From Acinetobacter sp. ANC 7912 (GTDB lineage Bacteria; Pseudomonadota; Gammaproteobacteria; Pseudomonadales; Moraxellaceae): 64,000 nt of DNA. The position numbers and the translations under genes were made by a program. Every line of letters starts with the position of its first letter. The stretch's first letter is position 1. Below, in pieces: positions 27,920-37,161 of the stretch. The notes beneath the pieces are model-generated. The model did not search any database. It was not told the origin of the DNA and saw nothing but the letters and a program-made list of their open reading frames with translations. The stretch is from positions 2,852,001 to 2,916,000 of the forward strand of contig NZ_CP156795.1 of NCBI RefSeq assembly GCF_039862785.1, given 5' to 3'.

Positions 27920-28243
27920 TTAGATCAGGAAATCTTCCAGCTTGGCACCATTTTCCAGTTCAGCCACCAACCAGCGTGGCTGTTTACCACGACCTGTCCA
28001 GGTATCGTTTGGATTAGATTTGCTACGGTAACGTGGCTCTACTGCTTTACGAGATGATTTTTTACGTTTAGACGCACCAAACTCTAACAGTTGTTCAATG
28101 CTCATGCCGACTTTTTCAGCAATACTTAATACCTGATTATAAGCATCTTCAATCTCTTGATCTTTTTTTGAAGCAATTAACGCTTCAGCTTCAGCTTGCA
28201 AACGTTTTAACTCTTCAACAGATAAATTAGTAATATCAGGCAT
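27920..28243 (-). CDS. hns: H-NS family nucleoid-associated protein
   Basis: This protein has 107 residues from the ATG at 28243 (MPDITNLSVEELKRL). GGAGAG directly precedes that ATG, whereas the upstream ATG overlaps the ribosome-binding site itself. The N-terminal coiled-coil dimerisation region spans about residues 7-60. The C-terminal AT-hook-like DNA-binding domain has YRSKSNPNDTWTGRGKQPRWL. It silences AT-rich, often foreign, genes. The upstream 130 bases are extremely AT-rich, which fits autoregulation. Confidence 0.93.
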   Translation of the reverse strand: MPDITNLSVEELKRLQAEAEALIASKKDQEIEDAYNQVLSIAEKVGMSIEQLLEFGASKRKKSSRKAVEPRYRSKSNPNDTWTGRGKQPRWLVAELENGAKLEDFLI

Positions 28244-28388
28244 AACTCTCTCCATAAATGATATTATTTGTTTTATAAATTAAATAACTTTTTTATGATA
28301 TTTAGATTAAATCATTTATTCAATAAAAAAGTTTATACGGATAAGACAAATAATAAATAAATTACAAATTAAATACTTTTTTCTCGTC

Positions 28389-28817
28389 TTAAATTATATG
28401 CCCAACAGTATTTTCTAGTTCTCTGATTATTTTTTGAATATCTTCCGGAATTTCCATTTTTTGCCCAGTATGTTTATTAATACAGACTAAAACTGCTTCT
28501 GAAGTCGCCACAATACTCTGCTGCTGTTCACTCCATAATATATAACTCATTTTGAATGAAGTACGACCGATTTCGTCTATACGCGTGCCAATTTTTAACT
28601 GATCCGGATAAACCACCGGTTTTAAATAACGGCATTGATTGGTTGCAACCACAGTCACTAATGCACCCATTAAAATATTTAAGCGCTCCAGATACAGCAG
28701 ACGCGCACTTTCGATATAACGGTAATACATCACATTATTGACATGACCAAACGCATCCATGTCTCCCCAAGCCACGCGTTGATCTAAGATCACCGGATAC
28801 TGTGCGAGTGATTGCAT
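28389..28817 (-). CDS. acyl-CoA thioesterase, YbgC/4HBT type
   Basis: This hotdog thioesterase has 142 residues from the ATG at 28817 (MQSLAQYPVIL), chosen because it has a GGGA site and removes an overlap with hemY. The catalytic-loop pattern WGDMDAFGHVNN carries the usual Asp, followed by YYRYIESARLLYLERL. It hydrolyses acyl-CoA. The chain length cannot be told from sequence. It sits 13 bases after hemY and may ride on the haem operon transcript. Confidence 0.88.
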   Translation of the reverse strand: MQSLAQYPVILDQRVAWGDMDAFGHVNNVMYYRYIESARLLYLERLNILMGALVTVVATNQCRYLKPVVYPDQLKIGTRIDEIGRTSFKMSYILWSEQQQSIVATSEAVLVCINKHTGQKMEIPEDIQKIIRELENTVGHII

Positions 28818-28830
28818 ATATTTCCCTTTT

Positions 28831-30024
28831 TTAAATTTTTGTTTGAATGAAATTGGTATTGGTTTCAAAAACCTGATTGAGTTGTCGTTGTAACTCGTCC
28901 TGCCCCTGTAAAGCCGCTTTAATCCGTAAATAACTCATACGCACATCATCAGGATATAACTCTAATAATTGCTGTGCTTCATCTTCATGACCTGCTGCCT
29001 GCAAGACATGCCATTTGGCAAAGGTTAATACTGGAACAGCGGTATATTTTTCTTCCCACAAAGAAATCTGGCGATTAATCAGCTTATAATCGGGATTTTG
29101 TCGCAATAATTGCTGCTGGAACCATAAATAGAATACATCCTGATTAAATTGCTCTTCGAGTAAATGTACCGCCAGTTTTTCATGCTCAACTGCCATTTCC
29201 GGCATTTTAAACAACAGTTTCAACCAGAGTAATTTCACCGCATAATCACGGCTAAATATTTCATCGCTTAAATCTAAATAACGCCGCTGCAAATAATTTA
29301 AATCATCTTCCGTGGCTTGCTCAAAAGCGAGCAATAACTGTTCCAGCCACAAGGTTTTGATATTCTGCTCTAAATGACCATATTGGGTCGAGCGTAAATA
29401 TAACCATGGGAATTGTAAGGCAAATTGCCCCCATAAATTAGTTAAACGCTGTTGATAAGCAGATTTCACCTTAAATAACCAAGGCGATAATTCATGCTGA
29501 TTCAAAAATTCTAAATGGGTTAAAGCCTGCTGCCCATCCTGCTGAGATAAATAGATTTCAATCCGTTGTAATTCCGCCAGTTCAAATGCCATCGGATTCG
29601 ACTGATTTAATGATTTTAAAGCCTCGTCAAAATGCTGCTGCCCCCAAGATAATCGTGCATGAATAATATCTTTTAATAATCCAGACTGGGCAAAGGACTG
29701 TTGAATAAAATCACGCTGATCCTGTGCTGCATTCAGCAACCAGATCACCGCCAATTGCTCATAGGGGTGTAGATGACTAAAACTGAATACTTTCTCAGTT
29801 TTACGCTGTTCGCGGGTCAGATATCGCTTCACTACATACCACAGCATTTGCATGCTAAAGCTCAGAATCACTAGGATGCCAACCAATACCCATAAATTGG
29901 TCTGTACCTGCCAGTCACGCCAGTATAAATAGGCATAACCAGCACCATGCCCATAACTCAGCACACTGAGGACCGCGACTCCAAACAGGCAGACCAACAA
30001 ATAAGCAAGCAAAATCTGTTTCAT
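28831..30024 (-). CDS. hemY: HemY-like haem biosynthesis-associated membrane protein
   Basis: This is a 397-residue protein. Two N-terminal transmembrane helices (about residues 5-25 and 42-65) enclose the HemY_N motif (YGHGAGYAYLYWRDWQVQT). A long helical TPR-like domain follows in the periplasm. Its function is undefined, although it is always found with hemC, hemD and hemX in proteobacteria. This HemY is unrelated to the protoporphyrinogen oxidase of the same name in Bacillus. It begins six bases after the hemX stop. Confidence 0.9.
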   Translation of the reverse strand: MKQILLAYLLVCLFGVAVLSVLSYGHGAGYAYLYWRDWQVQTNLWVLVGILVILSFSMQMLWYVVKRYLTREQRKTEKVFSFSHLHPYEQLAVIWLLNAAQDQRDFIQQSFAQSGLLKDIIHARLSWGQQHFDEALKSLNQSNPMAFELAELQRIEIYLSQQDGQQALTHLEFLNQHELSPWLFKVKSAYQQRLTNLWGQFALQFPWLYLRSTQYGHLEQNIKTLWLEQLLLAFEQATEDDLNYLQRRYLDLSDEIFSRDYAVKLLWLKLLFKMPEMAVEHEKLAVHLLEEQFNQDVFYLWFQQQLLRQNPDYKLINRQISLWEEKYTAVPVLTFAKWHVLQAAGHEDEAQQLLELYPDDVRMSYLRIKAALQGQDELQRQLNQVFETNTNFIQTKI

Positions 30025-30030
30025 ACGTGA

Positions 30031-30861
30031 TCAGCTCATCAAGGTACGGGTATTCAGGGACGGCACTGGGGTCAGTGGTGTATTTTTCATCTGTTCCAGC
30101 TGTTTGATCCATTGCTGGCTTTTGGCATCCGGGAGCTGCTGCAATACTTCAATCACTGCACTAATAGCCTGCTGAAAGGGCACCTGCTGTCCTTGCTGTA
30201 AGGTCTGCTGCACCATTAATAAACGCAACTGCGCTTCTTTCAAAATAAGGCCACGCTGCATGAGTATGGCACTTGGTTTTGCTGCTGGTTCAATTTGAAT
30301 CAGACGCTGCCAGAATGAACCAGACGCTGTAGAATTGATTTGATGTGGCGCTTGCATCTCTCTCGCCATTTCCACATCTATATGATTGAGCATGTCACGA
30401 ATGCGGTTCTGCTGTACCAGACGACTATTGATAAACTGCTGTAGCATCATCTGATCTTTACCCAAAACCTCTTTTAGACTTTCCACTAATGCTGGAGACA
30501 AAGCATAGCTATCCAGATTCAACTGTAACTGACTCAGCTTTTCCACAGCCGTACTATACTGTTGTAGCTGTAAGGCAAATTCAATCAAATCCAGCTGCTG
30601 ACGCACCAGTTCAGTATCATGGGTGACTTTAGCCGCCGAGATTTGTGGTGCTTGAATGTCAGGAGACTTCTGTCCCTGCTGTGCAGAAAGTTGGCGCTTT
30701 AAGGCAACAATATTGTCATTCAGATTGGCATTTTGTTTCTGGAGCAGGCTAAAGTTCGTACTGAGTTCATTCTGCTGGCTGCGCAGGTTAAACAGGTCAT
30801 AGCTCAGTTTGATCATCCAGGCCAATGCCACGATCAATAGCACGATTAAGAATTTTTTCAT
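30031..30861 (-). CDS. hemX: HemX-like membrane protein of the haem operon
   Basis: This 276-residue protein has one N-terminal transmembrane helix (about residues 4-20) and a coiled coil (about 25-65, QQNELSTNFSLLQKQNANL). An all-helical Gln-rich domain follows. It matches the HemX family by position and architecture. No methyltransferase motif is present, despite the old annotation of HemX as one. Its ATG overlaps the hemD stop by four bases (ATGA), so translation is coupled. Confidence 0.85.
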   Translation of the reverse strand: MKKFLIVLLIVALAWMIKLSYDLFNLRSQQNELSTNFSLLQKQNANLNDNIVALKRQLSAQQGQKSPDIQAPQISAAKVTHDTELVRQQLDLIEFALQLQQYSTAVEKLSQLQLNLDSYALSPALVESLKEVLGKDQMMLQQFINSRLVQQNRIRDMLNHIDVEMAREMQAPHQINSTASGSFWQRLIQIEPAAKPSAILMQRGLILKEAQLRLLMVQQTLQQGQQVPFQQAISAVIEVLQQLPDAKSQQWIKQLEQMKNTPLTPVPSLNTRTLMS

Positions 30862-31637
30862 GAGTGCCCCTGTACCTGCTCCATCTCCCGCACGATCTGA
30901 CCTGCATTTAAGCTTTCCAGCTGGATAATTTCAAATGCTGTAGCATGATCTTGCCGGTATTCCCCCAAAACTTTGGCCAAACGTAGACCTAAAACAAAAT
31001 AAATTCCTTTTTCAATCAGCAATATATCATGCTTCAGCAAAGCCAACCAATTTAACCAGCTGGCTTCACTACTAATTAACACTGCATATTGATTTTGCTG
31101 TTGTAATTGCGGAAGCAAATGAAGAATTTGCTGTTGCGACTGTAGCGGGCACTGACGCCGATACAATACTAAATTTAGAACCTTAATACCCTGCTGACAC
31201 AATTGCTGCATCATAAACTGGCGCCCACCTTCACCACGCCAGAATGCTACCGTTGAGCCTTGTGGCAGATTATTTAAAACTGGCAGTTGCAGCATACCTT
31301 CAGAAGTTTCGACTTGTGGGACATAGCTGTGAAAACCATATTTCAGCAAGGCCTGTTCAGTCTTTTTTCCGACTGCAATCCACTGTATATGCGCCAGTGA
31401 ATCCAATGAAATTCCAGCCTGCTGCAGATATTGCATACCAATCTCAACCGCAGTGGGGCTGACCACCACAATAACTTGGACATGACTCAACTGCTGATAG
31501 AGGTGGTCAAGTTCAGCGGACCAAGGTTGTGCAACCAGTTCTAATAAAGGCAGCTCGACCACAGGAATCTGCGTAACCTGCAGCTGCTGCGTGAGTTGTT
31601 GGGCGCGATCCTGGGGGCGGGTATTAATAAACAGCAT
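30858..31637 (-). CDS. hemD: uroporphyrinogen-III synthase
   Basis: This 259-residue two-domain HEM4 protein closes and inverts hydroxymethylbilane to uroporphyrinogen III. Characteristic stretches are NTRPQDRAQQL at the N-terminus, VVVSPTAVEIGMQYL, IQWIAVGKKTEQAL and TVAFWRGEGGRQFM. The sequence is Gln-rich, as is common in Acinetobacter HemD. It lies seven bases after hemC and overlaps hemX by four bases. Confidence 0.93.
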   Translation of the reverse strand: MLFINTRPQDRAQQLTQQLQVTQIPVVELPLLELVAQPWSAELDHLYQQLSHVQVIVVVSPTAVEIGMQYLQQAGISLDSLAHIQWIAVGKKTEQALLKYGFHSYVPQVETSEGMLQLPVLNNLPQGSTVAFWRGEGGRQFMMQQLCQQGIKVLNLVLYRRQCPLQSQQQILHLLPQLQQQNQYAVLISSEASWLNWLALLKHDILLIEKGIYFVLGLRLAKVLGEYRQDHATAFEIIQLESLNAGQIVREMEQVQGHS

Positions 31638-31643
31638 AGAAAA

Positions 31644-32564
31644 TTATGAATGCAGGGCTTTAAGTAACTCACCTGCACCTTGTGCTAACAGGTTTTGTGC
31701 CAGAGAAACGCCTAATTGCTCAGCTTCGCTGGCATCTGCCTGCAACTGTGCTTTTAATAGGGTTATACCATCGGTACTGCCGACACGGCCCTCAATGGAA
31801 ATTGTGCCAGCATTTAAAGTTGCATAACCCGCGATAGGCACCTGACAGCCACCTTCCAGATAGGCATTGAAAGCACGTTCTGCACGCACACAAGCATCGG
31901 TTTCTGCATGTAATAAAGGCAAGATTAGATCAAGAACTACCTGATCGTTGCTTCGGCATTCTAAACCCAAGGCTCCCTGTCCTACGGCAGGTAAGCTGAC
32001 TTCAGGCACAATCGTATGACGGATACGTTCCGCCAGACCAAGACGTTTCAGACCGGCACTAGCCAGAATAATGGCATCATAGTTACCTGCATCCAGCTTG
32101 GACAGACGGGTACCCACATTCCCTCGCAGATCGATAATTTCCAGGTCAGGGCGTGCTTTGAGAATCTGGCATTTACGGCGCAGGCTAGATGTCCCGACTT
32201 TAGCACCCTGTGGTAGCTCATCAAAGCTTGTGTAAGTATTGGAAACAAAAGCATCAAACGGATCTTCACGCTCACAGATCACTGCAAGACTTAATCCTTC
32301 AGGCAGCACCATCGGCACATCTTTCATCGAATGCACCGCCAGATCAGCACGCCCATCCAGCAAGGCTGCTTCCAGTTCTTTAACAAACAGACCCTTACCG
32401 CCAATCTTGGCTAGTGGTGTATCCAGAATTTTATCGCCCTGCGTAACAAAGGTCACCAGCTCCACCTGCAGATCCGCATGTAGTTGCTGCAGGCGTGCAC
32501 GAATATGTTCCGCTTGCCACAATGCAAGCGGACTTTGTCGAGTTGCGATTTTAAGGGTCTTCAT
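31644..32564 (-). CDS. hemC: porphobilinogen deaminase (hydroxymethylbilane synthase)
   Basis: This enzyme has 306 residues from the ATG at 32564 ([18 protein letters not shown]). The open frame runs to 32627, but the ATG is the family start. It polymerises four porphobilinogens. The motifs are intact: [21 protein letters not shown], the [11 protein letters not shown] segment and the dipyrromethane-cofactor cysteine in [12 protein letters not shown]. It is the first gene of hemCDXY, divergently clustered with an AlgZ/AlgR-type system as in Pseudomonas. Confidence 0.96.
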   Translation of the reverse strand: MKTLKIATRQSPLALWQAEHIRARLQQLHADLQVELVTFVTQGDKILDTPLAKIGGKGLFVKELEAALLDGRADLAVHSMKDVPMVLPEGLSLAVICEREDPFDAFVSNTYTSFDELPQGAKVGTSSLRRKCQILKARPDLEIIDLRGNVGTRLSKLDAGNYDAIILASAGLKRLGLAERIRHTIVPEVSLPAVGQGALGLECRSNDQVVLDLILPLLHAETDACVRAERAFNAYLEGGCQVPIAGYATLNAGTISIEGRVGSTDGITLLKAQLQADASEAEQLGVSLAQNLLAQGAGELLKALHS

Positions 32565-32670
32565 AAATTTCAAATACAATGCGTGTGAACAATAGTCTAA
32601 ACTTAACCTGATCACTTTAAAATGCAAGTGAATTTATGCAAGTTACCCTTACAAATCAAAATCACATAAA

Positions 32671-33411
32671 TCAAAGTTTATGAATGCGTTCACGCAAATA
32701 CGGCAAGTGACGTCGACTTACCGCAAGTCGCTCATCCAGCTCACGGCAGCGCACCTGGTATTGTCCTGAGCTGACCACTTCCAGGCCATCCAGATAATTA
32801 ATCGATACCAGCGCATTACGATGAATACGAATGAAATTTTGGCCAAATTCCTGTTCTAGGTCCTTTAAGGTTTCATCGATCAGGACACTGCCATTTTTAT
32901 GTCGTACCGTGACATATTTCTGGTCAGCCAGGAAATAGTAAATATTCTCCACAGGGACAAGCTCCACCCCGCGATACGTTTTTGCCGCAATCTGATGGCG
33001 GCTGACATTGAGTTCTTCCATATTTTCTTTTTGTTTTAATTGGCTCATTTGAGCTTGGGTGAGTTTAGTTAAATGCTCAAGAACCTGTGACAACTCCTGT
33101 TGCATCACTGGTTTAAGCAAGTAGCCTTCTGCATTTGACTTGAATGCATCCAGCGCATGATGGTCATAGGCCGTGCAGAATACAATTGCCGGCATGGGGT
33201 CGAGTTGACGTAAATGCTGCGCACAGCGCAAACCGTCCATTTCAGGCATTTGAATATCAAGTAGTACGACATCAGGCTCGTGTTGATGTGCCAGATCGAT
33301 AGCTTGCTGACCATGGGTAGCCGTCGCAACGACAGTATGGCCCAGCTGGCTGACCAGGCGTGCCAGACGCTCAACCGCGAGTGGCTCATCATCACAGATC
33401 AGGATGTCCAT
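32671..33411 (-). CDS. algR: LytTR response regulator, AlgR-like
   Basis: This 246-residue protein has an N-terminal receiver domain with the acidic pair DD at residues 7-8, phospho-acceptor Asp52 in LLDIQMPEMDG and Lys in LLKPV. A linker is followed by a LytTR DNA-binding domain (about 140-246, QNFIRIHRNALVSINYL). In Pseudomonas AlgR controls alginate and type IV pili. Target genes here are unknown. It follows the sensor gene by 54 bases and precedes hemC, the same order as in Pseudomonas. Confidence 0.9.
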   Translation of the reverse strand: MDILICDDEPLAVERLARLVSQLGHTVVATATHGQQAIDLAHQHEPDVVLLDIQMPEMDGLRCAQHLRQLDPMPAIVFCTAYDHHALDAFKSNAEGYLLKPVMQQELSQVLEHLTKLTQAQMSQLKQKENMEELNVSRHQIAAKTYRGVELVPVENIYYFLADQKYVTVRHKNGSVLIDETLKDLEQEFGQNFIRIHRNALVSINYLDGLEVVSSGQYQVRCRELDERLAVSRRHLPYLRERIHKL

Positions 33412-33465
33412 TTATCCCTCCTCCAGTTAACATCTCTTTATTATAAAGCTAACCGTATTTTCTTG

Positions 33466-34512
33466 TTATTTATAATGATATTGCACAACCGTCGTATAAA
33501 TTCCCTTGCCGGCATAAGTTCTGAAAATCACAGATGGCCCATAATAGGCCTTTAAACGCTGTTGAACATTTTCAATTGCAATACCATTTCCCCGTTTTAA
33601 TACTGCATCATCCTGTGAATATGGGTTTGTTATAATGATACTAATTTGATTCTGCAGGATTTCGATCAATATGCTTATCGTACTCTTTGTCAGAATTTTT
33701 TCAACTCCATGGAAAATACTATTTTCCAAAAGTGGTTGTAAAGTCAATAACGGAATCTGGACTTGTGAGTATAAGTCCTTGTTTTCTAGTTTCCATTCGA
33801 CCTGTAAACGCTCGCCAAGACGAATCTGTTCAATCTCCAGATAGCGCCGGCACAGGTCAATTTCCTCCTGCAAACTCACCAGTTTCAACTCCTGAAAACT
33901 GGCACGAAACAACCGGGATAGATTGAGTAGCATATGTTCCGCTTTATCTGGATCGATACTGATCAAACTAATCGCACTATTCAAACTATTAAATAAAAAG
34001 TGTGGCTGAATCCGTGCCTGCATGGCCTGAATCCGGGAATTCAACTCACTATGATGCTGCCGTGACCACTGTTCTCTTAAATACAGATAACGAAAACAAA
34101 AAGTTCCCAGCAAAATACCAAAGCTAAGATGCATCCCCACGCGATCAAAGGCGATCTCCGTCGTCAGGCTACGCAGATGAAAATTTATGCCGAAATGTAT
34201 CAAGACGTTTAAAGTCACTGTCGTGACCAACACAATGGCTTGTAATAACAAGAAACCAGCGATGAGGGCAGCTTTAATGCCCATACGATCAAAGCGCTGG
34301 TGAAACAACTGCACAAAAGCCGCAAAACACAGCAGTACCCAGTTGATATACAGCGCATATTGCAACAGATGAGTCAGATTCAGCGCCTGCCAAGACTGGG
34401 CTTCAGCCAGACTCAGCACTAGTGCCAGAACATTGCCGCCAACAAATAGCTCCAACAGATAGCGCCAATTTCCAATCAAGCCAAAGAAATAGGAAAATTC
34501 CTTGTGACCCAT
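33466..34512 (-). CDS. algZ: LytS/AlgZ-type sensor histidine kinase
   Basis: This kinase has 348 residues from the ATG at 34512 (MGHKEFSYFFGLIGNW). The longer open frame to 34620 would run through the argH promoter and into argH, so I reject it. Four to six hydrophobic segments (about residues 10-150) form the sensor. The His_kinase domain has the phospho-acceptor in RIQPHFLFNSLNSA, and the ATPase part has LLENSIFHGVE and RGNGIAIENVQQRL. It pairs with the downstream AlgR-like regulator. Its signal is unknown. Confidence 0.88.
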   Translation of the reverse strand: MGHKEFSYFFGLIGNWRYLLELFVGGNVLALVLSLAEAQSWQALNLTHLLQYALYINWVLLCFAAFVQLFHQRFDRMGIKAALIAGFLLLQAIVLVTTVTLNVLIHFGINFHLRSLTTEIAFDRVGMHLSFGILLGTFCFRYLYLREQWSRQHHSELNSRIQAMQARIQPHFLFNSLNSAISLISIDPDKAEHMLLNLSRLFRASFQELKLVSLQEEIDLCRRYLEIEQIRLGERLQVEWKLENKDLYSQVQIPLLTLQPLLENSIFHGVEKILTKSTISILIEILQNQISIIITNPYSQDDAVLKRGNGIAIENVQQRLKAYYGPSVIFRTYAGKGIYTTVVQYHYK

Positions 34513-34563
34513 CAGCTCAGCAGAAGATTGAGCAGATGGAACTTCGGCAAGTGCCGTTGAATT

Positions 34564-34572
34564 TGCTATACT
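34564..34572 (+). promoter_or_regulatory. argH: extended -10 promoter of argH
   Basis: TGCTATACT at 34564-34572 matches an extended -10 (TGnTATAnT). No good -35 is visible at 17 bases, as is usual for extended -10 promoters. The distance to the argH ATG at 34611 is suitable for a leader of about 30 bases. Confidence 0.6.
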
Positions 34573-34610
34573 CTTTTTCGTTCTACTGCTTTTAATCTTA
34601 TTGAGCCGAC

Positions 34611-36041
34611 ATGACCACATCTTCTAATTCCTCAAATCCATCACAAGCCCAAACTTCTGGCATGTGGGGCGGTCGTTTCTCTGAAGCGACTGATGCTTTT
34701 GTTGCTGAATTTACAGCATCTGTACAATTTGACCAACGTTTTTATAAACAAGATATTGCGGGTTCAATTGCGCATGCAACCATGCTTGCAAAAGTGGGCG
34801 TGCTGACTGAACGAGAACGTGATGACATCATTACTGGCCTGAACGCGATTAAAGCGGATATTGAAGCAGGTAACTTCGAATGGCGCATTGACCTTGAAGA
34901 TGTGCACATGAACATTGAGTCACGTCTGACTCAGCGCATCGGCATTACCGGTAAAAAACTGCATACCGGCCGTAGCCGTAATGACCAGGTAGCAACGGAT
35001 ATCCGCCTATATGTACGTGACGAGATTGATGAAATCTTAAAACTACTGGAAAAATTACAAAAAGGTATTCTGGGTCTGGCAGCAAAAAATACCAATACCA
35101 TCATGCCTGGCTTCACCCATCTACAAACTGCACAGCCTGTGACTTTTGGTCACCACCTGCTGGCATGGTTTGAAATGCTGGTACGTGACTCTGAGCGTCT
35201 GATTGACTGCCGTAAACGCGTCAACCGTATGCCTTTAGGTTCCGCAGCTTTAGCAGGTACGACTTATCCAATCGATCGTGCTTATACGGCTGAACTATTA
35301 GGTTTTGAGGCTGTAGCTGAAAACTCGCTGGATGCGGTATCTGATCGTGATTTCGGTATCGAATTCAATGCGGCAGCTTCCCTGATCATGATGCATCTGT
35401 CTCGTATGTCAGAAGAAATGATCCTGTGGACTTCTGCACAGTTCAAATTTGTAAATATTCCAGACCGTTTCTGTACTGGCTCTTCCATCATGCCACAGAA
35501 GAAAAACCCGGATGTGCCTGAGTTGATTCGTGGTAAGACTGGCCGTGTCTATGGCGACCTGATGAGCCTGTTGACCCTGATGAAAGGTCAACCATTGGCA
35601 TACAACAAAGACAACCAGGAAGACAAAGAGCCATTATTTGATGCAATCGATACCGTTCGCGGTTCATTGATGGCATTTGCTGACATGATTCCTGCACTGG
35701 TTCCAAATGTCGAAATCATGCGTGAAGCAGCCCTACGTGGTTTCTCTACTGCGACTGACTTAGCTGACTACCTGGTGAAAAATGGCGTTGCCTTCCGTGA
35801 TGCACACGAAATCGTCGGTAAAGCAGTAGCTTTGGGTGTTCAGGAAGGTAAAGACCTGTCTGAACTGACACTGGAACAGTTACAGCAGTTTTCACCACTG
35901 ATTCAGGCGGATGTATTTGAAAAAGCCTTAACCCTTGAAGCATCAGTGAATGCACGTAACCACATTGGTGGTACTTCACCAGCACAAGTCGAAGCAGCAA
36001 TTCAACGCGCTTATGCCCGCCTGGAAAAACTTTACGCTTAA
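34611..36041 (+). CDS. argH: argininosuccinate lyase
   Basis: This 476-residue enzyme of the fumarase/aspartase superfamily cleaves argininosuccinate to arginine and fumarate. The N-terminus has [14 protein letters not shown]. The substrate-binding [13 protein letters not shown] and the catalytic-loop signature [15 protein letters not shown] are present, and [14 protein letters not shown] carries the general acid-base region. It is full length, divergent from algZ, and followed by yggX 29 bases later. Confidence 0.97.
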   Translation: MTTSSNSSNPSQAQTSGMWGGRFSEATDAFVAEFTASVQFDQRFYKQDIAGSIAHATMLAKVGVLTERERDDIITGLNAIKADIEAGNFEWRIDLEDVHMNIESRLTQRIGITGKKLHTGRSRNDQVATDIRLYVRDEIDEILKLLEKLQKGILGLAAKNTNTIMPGFTHLQTAQPVTFGHHLLAWFEMLVRDSERLIDCRKRVNRMPLGSAALAGTTYPIDRAYTAELLGFEAVAENSLDAVSDRDFGIEFNAAASLIMMHLSRMSEEMILWTSAQFKFVNIPDRFCTGSSIMPQKKNPDVPELIRGKTGRVYGDLMSLLTLMKGQPLAYNKDNQEDKEPLFDAIDTVRGSLMAFADMIPALVPNVEIMREAALRGFSTATDLADYLVKNGVAFRDAHEIVGKAVALGVQEGKDLSELTLEQLQQFSPLIQADVFEKALTLEASVNARNHIGGTSPAQVEAAIQRAYARLEKLYA

Positions 36042-36070
36042 TGGTATTCGCTTAAATTTGGAGTATTGAT

Positions 36071-36346
36071 ATGTCTCGACAAGTATTTTGCCGTAAATAT
36101 CAAAAAGAAATGGAAGGCTTGGACTTTGCACCATTCCCGGGTGCAAAGGGTCAGGAACTGTTTGACACCGTATCTAAACAGGCTTGGCAGGAATGGCTTA
36201 AACACCAGACCACGCTGATCAATGAAAAGCGTCTTAACGTGTTTGAACCAGATGCGAAGAAGTTTCTGGAAGAGCAACGTGAGAAGTTCTTCAACAATGA
36301 TGAATCATTGGAAAAAGCTGAAGGGCTAAAGCCTGAAGAAAAATAA
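36071..36346 (+). CDS. yggX: probable Fe(2+)-trafficking protein YggX
   Basis: This 91-residue protein has the conserved N-terminus [19 protein letters not shown] with the single cysteine, followed by the helical core [21 protein letters not shown]. YggX helps protect iron-sulfur clusters from oxidation, possibly by iron handling. It has a GGAG site and probably shares the argH transcript. A strong terminator follows at 36404. Confidence 0.95.
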   Translation: MSRQVFCRKYQKEMEGLDFAPFPGAKGQELFDTVSKQAWQEWLKHQTTLINEKRLNVFEPDAKKFLEEQREKFFNNDESLEKAEGLKPEEK

Positions 36347-36368
36347 GGCGCTGCCTTATTTTTCTGCA

Positions 36369-36394
36369 AGACAAGCACCGAAGGTGCGCGTAGG
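36369..36394. repeat. REP-like palindromic repeat, copy 1
   Basis: The repeat begins AGACAAGCACCGAAGGTGCG and ends CGTAGG. GCACC and GGTGC form the hairpin. It shares the head AGACAAGCA and tail TGCGC(G/A)TAGG with the copy at 36461. Confidence 0.65.
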
Positions 36395-36403
36395 TCAACA
36401 TTT

Positions 36404-36433
36404 GAAAAGCTCCTTGAACGGAGCTTTTCTTAT
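36404..36433 (+). terminator. argH-yggX terminator
   Basis: GAAAAGCTCC and GGAGCTTTTC form a perfect 10-bp stem around TTGAAC, followed by TTA. It lies 58 bases after the yggX stop. Confidence 0.8.
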
Positions 36434-36460
36434 ATCAAAAGCACTGCTCCGCCACGCCGC

Positions 36461-36486
36461 AGACAAGCAGCTATGCTGCGCATAGG
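36461..36486. repeat. REP-like palindromic repeat, copy 2
   Basis: The repeat begins AGACAAGCAGCTATGCTGCG and ends CATAGG. GCAGC and GCTGC form the hairpin. The head and tail match copy 1, while the stem sequence differs with compensating changes. Confidence 0.65.
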
Positions 36487-37030
36487 CTTTAATTTAAAAA
36501 GAATCCCCTATTTACTAGAGGATTTTTATTGCCCTAAAAATCCTAAAAGTTACGCAAGACTAGAAGATTTTTTAAAGGCTATTTTTCAATTACTTAGGTC
36601 CAAAATTTTCACAAAAAGAAGAAAATTCCGTTAAATACAACCAAGGAATTCTAAATATTATCTTTAATTAAACTCTATTATTTTGATCAATAGAAATTAT
36701 TCATTTCTTCAAGAAATTCAGCCCAGTCTTTTATTTCCCTAAAGTACAATATACATAACCCAGCTTTGGGTTAAATTTTTAGACAAAAATTACGACTACT
36801 ATAAAATTTTACTAATCAATTAAAATTATTTTTCAGGCTCATATTTAACAGATTTAAAACTATAAATCATTGGCTTAGCTTAAAATAAATATTTAATTTG
36901 TTTCAAAATAATGGATTGTAAATATCAGATACATGCCACTCTACGAACTGCAACATTTGACTACAAGAATGTACATGAATTAAAAAATCAGCTTCTTATA
37001 ATAGAACTCAAGAAGATGGCAACATCTTTG

Positions 37031-37095
37031 TATAATAGCGATAAATATCCCCGATTTCACGCCCAGTTCTTCCCCCAAAGGCTGGGTGTTTTTTT
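37031..37095 (+). ncRNA. possible small RNA: -10 box followed closely by an intrinsic terminator
   Basis: TATAAT at 37031-37036 would start a transcript near 37043. ACGCCCAG (37059-37066) pairs with CTGGGTGT (37082-37089) around a pyrimidine-rich loop TTCTTCCCCCAAAGG and is followed by a T-run. The RNA would be about 50 bases. The -35 is poor. No plus-strand gene lies immediately upstream to need this terminator. This is a prediction only. Confidence 0.4.
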
Positions 37096-37119
37096 GTCTG
37101 TCACTTTTGTCTTGCACAT

Positions 37120-37146
37120 AAAAAAAGCCCCAGTAATTGGAGCTTT
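37120..37146 (-). terminator. pgsA terminator
   Basis: On the minus strand AAAGCTCC pairs with GGGGCTTT (one G-U) and is followed by seven T. It starts 16 bases after the pgsA stop. Confidence 0.85.
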
Positions 37147-37161
37147 ATTTTCAGAATCTGT

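Larger units (their letters stand above)
36347..37161. other. 815-bp gap without a protein gene: repeats, AT-rich DNA and RNA-like signals
   Basis: The first 200 bases hold the argH-yggX terminator, two copies of a palindromic repeat and another hairpin (AATCCCCTA with TAGAGGATT, about 36502-36527). About 36530-36950 is strongly AT-rich with no convincing reading frame. The last part holds a -10-like TATAAT and an intrinsic terminator on the plus strand (possible small RNA) and then the pgsA terminator. An 84-codon frame at 36911-37165 runs through both terminators and looks spurious. Confidence 0.7.

Noticed and set aside
34513-34620. N-terminal extension of the sensor kinase
   Set aside because: It covers the argH promoter and start, and its composition does not look like a domain.
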